Below are positions 5,977 through 6,257 of a DNA stretch of 6,257 nucleotides, in pieces. Where the stretch lies: positions 1 through 6,257 of the forward strand of contig DYRC01000245.1 in NCBI GenBank assembly GCA_020718925.1. Direction: 5' to 3'. The translations under genes were made by a program, and so were the position numbers. Position 1 is the first letter of the stretch. Each line of letters starts with the position of its first letter. The notes beneath the pieces were generated by a model. It was not told the origin of the DNA. It did no database searches and was given only the letters and a program-made list of their open reading frames with translations. This DNA is from Desulfonema limicola. Lineage in GTDB: Bacteria > Desulfobacterota > Desulfobacteria > Desulfobacterales > DYRC01.

Positions 5977-6203
5977 TTTTTTGGTAATCCGTAAAGATAA
6001 TGGTCAATATTTACAGATAGATCTTCCGGTCCCATGTCTTCTGCTTCCGAAGCTAATATATCCAGAACAGAGGTTTCTTCAACAGGACGAACAGCGAAAA
6101 AGTTTTTGTCAAATTCTATCTTAAATTCATCCACACTGAAATTATTGATAAATTCAGTTATAAAATCCTGAATCTTGCTTTTCTTCATAACAATAGTCGT
6201 CAT
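5970..6203 (-). CDS. Putative antitoxin of the PIN-toxin pair
   Basis: This 77-residue acidic protein lies directly upstream of, and overlaps, the PIN toxin gene, the standard antitoxin-first order. I do not recognise a classical AbrB, ribbon-helix-helix or Phd DNA-binding motif. The N-terminal half (MKKSKIQDFITEFINNFSV) looks helical, and the C terminus ends in IDHYLYGLPKK, a tail I associate with small proteins found next to PIN genes in environmental bacteria. That tail may be the toxin-neutralising segment, by inference from position. The ATG at 6203 is chosen because AAAAGGAG lies 6 nt upstream; an internal ATG five codons later has no comparable site. The gene is very AT-rich: the stretch 6121-6180 is about 25% GC by eye, against about 67% at 4441-4500. 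The last codons before TGT-TAA contain an A7 run that extends into the toxin start codon. The antitoxin role rests mainly on gene context. Confidence 0.78.
   Translation of the reverse strand: MTTIVMKKSKIQDFITEFINNFSVDEFKIEFDKNFFAVRPVEETSVLDILASEAEDMGPEDLSVNIDHYLYGLPKKC
5976..5982 (-). other. A7 run in slippery-heptamer phase at the antitoxin-toxin junction
   Basis: Read on the minus strand, seven A residues span the last base of the antitoxin CCA codon and its two AAA lysine codons, giving A-AAA-AAA in the X-XXY-YYZ phase used for -1 frameshifting. The last A is also the first base of the toxin ATG. A -1 slip would avoid the antitoxin TAA and enter the toxin frame exactly at its start codon, giving an antitoxin-toxin fusion of about 216 residues. 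No upstream internal Shine-Dalgarno stimulator was seen, so this may be chance in AT-rich DNA. Confidence 0.3.
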
Positions 6204-6209
6204 TTTATG

Positions 6210-6217
6210 CTCCTTTT
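6210..6217 (-). promoter_or_regulatory. Ribosome binding site for the antitoxin
   Basis: Read on the minus strand this is AAAAGGAG, 6 nt before the ATG at 6203. It fixes the antitoxin start and is the only good ribosome site for the pair. The toxin has none of its own, which fits antitoxin-led expression. Confidence 0.75.
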
Positions 6218-6234
6218 ATCAAGTCATCTCACAC

Positions 6235-6250
6235 TGATATCTTGTTATCA
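6235..6250. promoter_or_regulatory. Candidate autoregulatory operator upstream of the toxin-antitoxin pair
   Basis: TGATATCTTGTTATCA is an inverted repeat with 5-bp arms (TGATA/TATCA) and a 6-bp spacer, centred about 40 bp upstream of the antitoxin ATG. Toxin-antitoxin complexes commonly repress their own promoters by binding such sites. No convincing -35/-10 pair fits in the remaining sequence before the window edge, so the promoter may be partly outside. The short arms could easily arise by chance in AT-rich DNA. Confidence 0.25.
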
Positions 6251-6257
6251 TTCCTAA

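Overview
The window shows compact bacterial coding with good Shine-Dalgarno sites. It holds five confident genes in two blocks of different character. The 2-oxoacid:acceptor oxidoreductase cluster, with four-subunit-type alpha and gamma chains and [4Fe-4S] ferredoxin domains, points to an anaerobe. Moderate GC, the gene order and the style of the toxin-antitoxin pair suggest a sulfate-reducer-like member of the Desulfobacterota. That placement is an inference from gene content only; no 16S or other phylogenetic marker is present.

Layout of the plus-strand block (1-5400). First is a gene for a DUF255/YyaL/SPATA20-type protein (58-1842), with a thioredoxin-like domain followed by a six-hairpin barrel. 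After a 114-nt gap that may hold a promoter come three tightly packed genes. They are the gamma subunit of a 2-oxoacid oxidoreductase (1957-2520), a large flavoprotein (2534-4249) and the alpha subunit (4246-5400). The flavoprotein fuses a GltD-like FAD/NAD(P) module to a C-terminal two-cluster ferredoxin, and its stop overlaps the start of alpha. Together they look like most of a NAD(P)-linked 2-oxoacid oxidoreductase. Alpha and gamma belong to the CoA/TPP catalytic core, while the fused flavoprotein would carry electrons from the TPP site through Fe-S clusters and FAD to NAD(P)+, or the reverse. The TPP-binding beta subunit, normally adjacent, is not in the window.

Layout of the right end (5401-6257). 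Directly after alpha, where beta would be expected, there is an 81-bp element with 17-bp perfect terminal inverted repeats flanked by ATT on both sides. It looks like a MITE or an internally deleted insertion sequence. Beyond it, on the minus strand and visibly more AT-rich, lies an antitoxin/PIN-domain toxin pair (6203-5970 and 5976-5554) whose genes overlap by 7 nt. A run of seven A ends in the A of the toxin start codon and sits in the reading phase of a -1 slippery heptamer. A short inverted repeat upstream of the antitoxin is a candidate autoregulatory operator.

No rRNA, tRNA, CRISPR array or complete transposase gene was seen. The most interesting points are the fused electron-transfer subunit, the absent beta subunit at a junction marked by a mobile-element-like repeat, the A7 phase at the toxin start, and a palindrome of repeat-like character embedded in frame in the flavoprotein gene.
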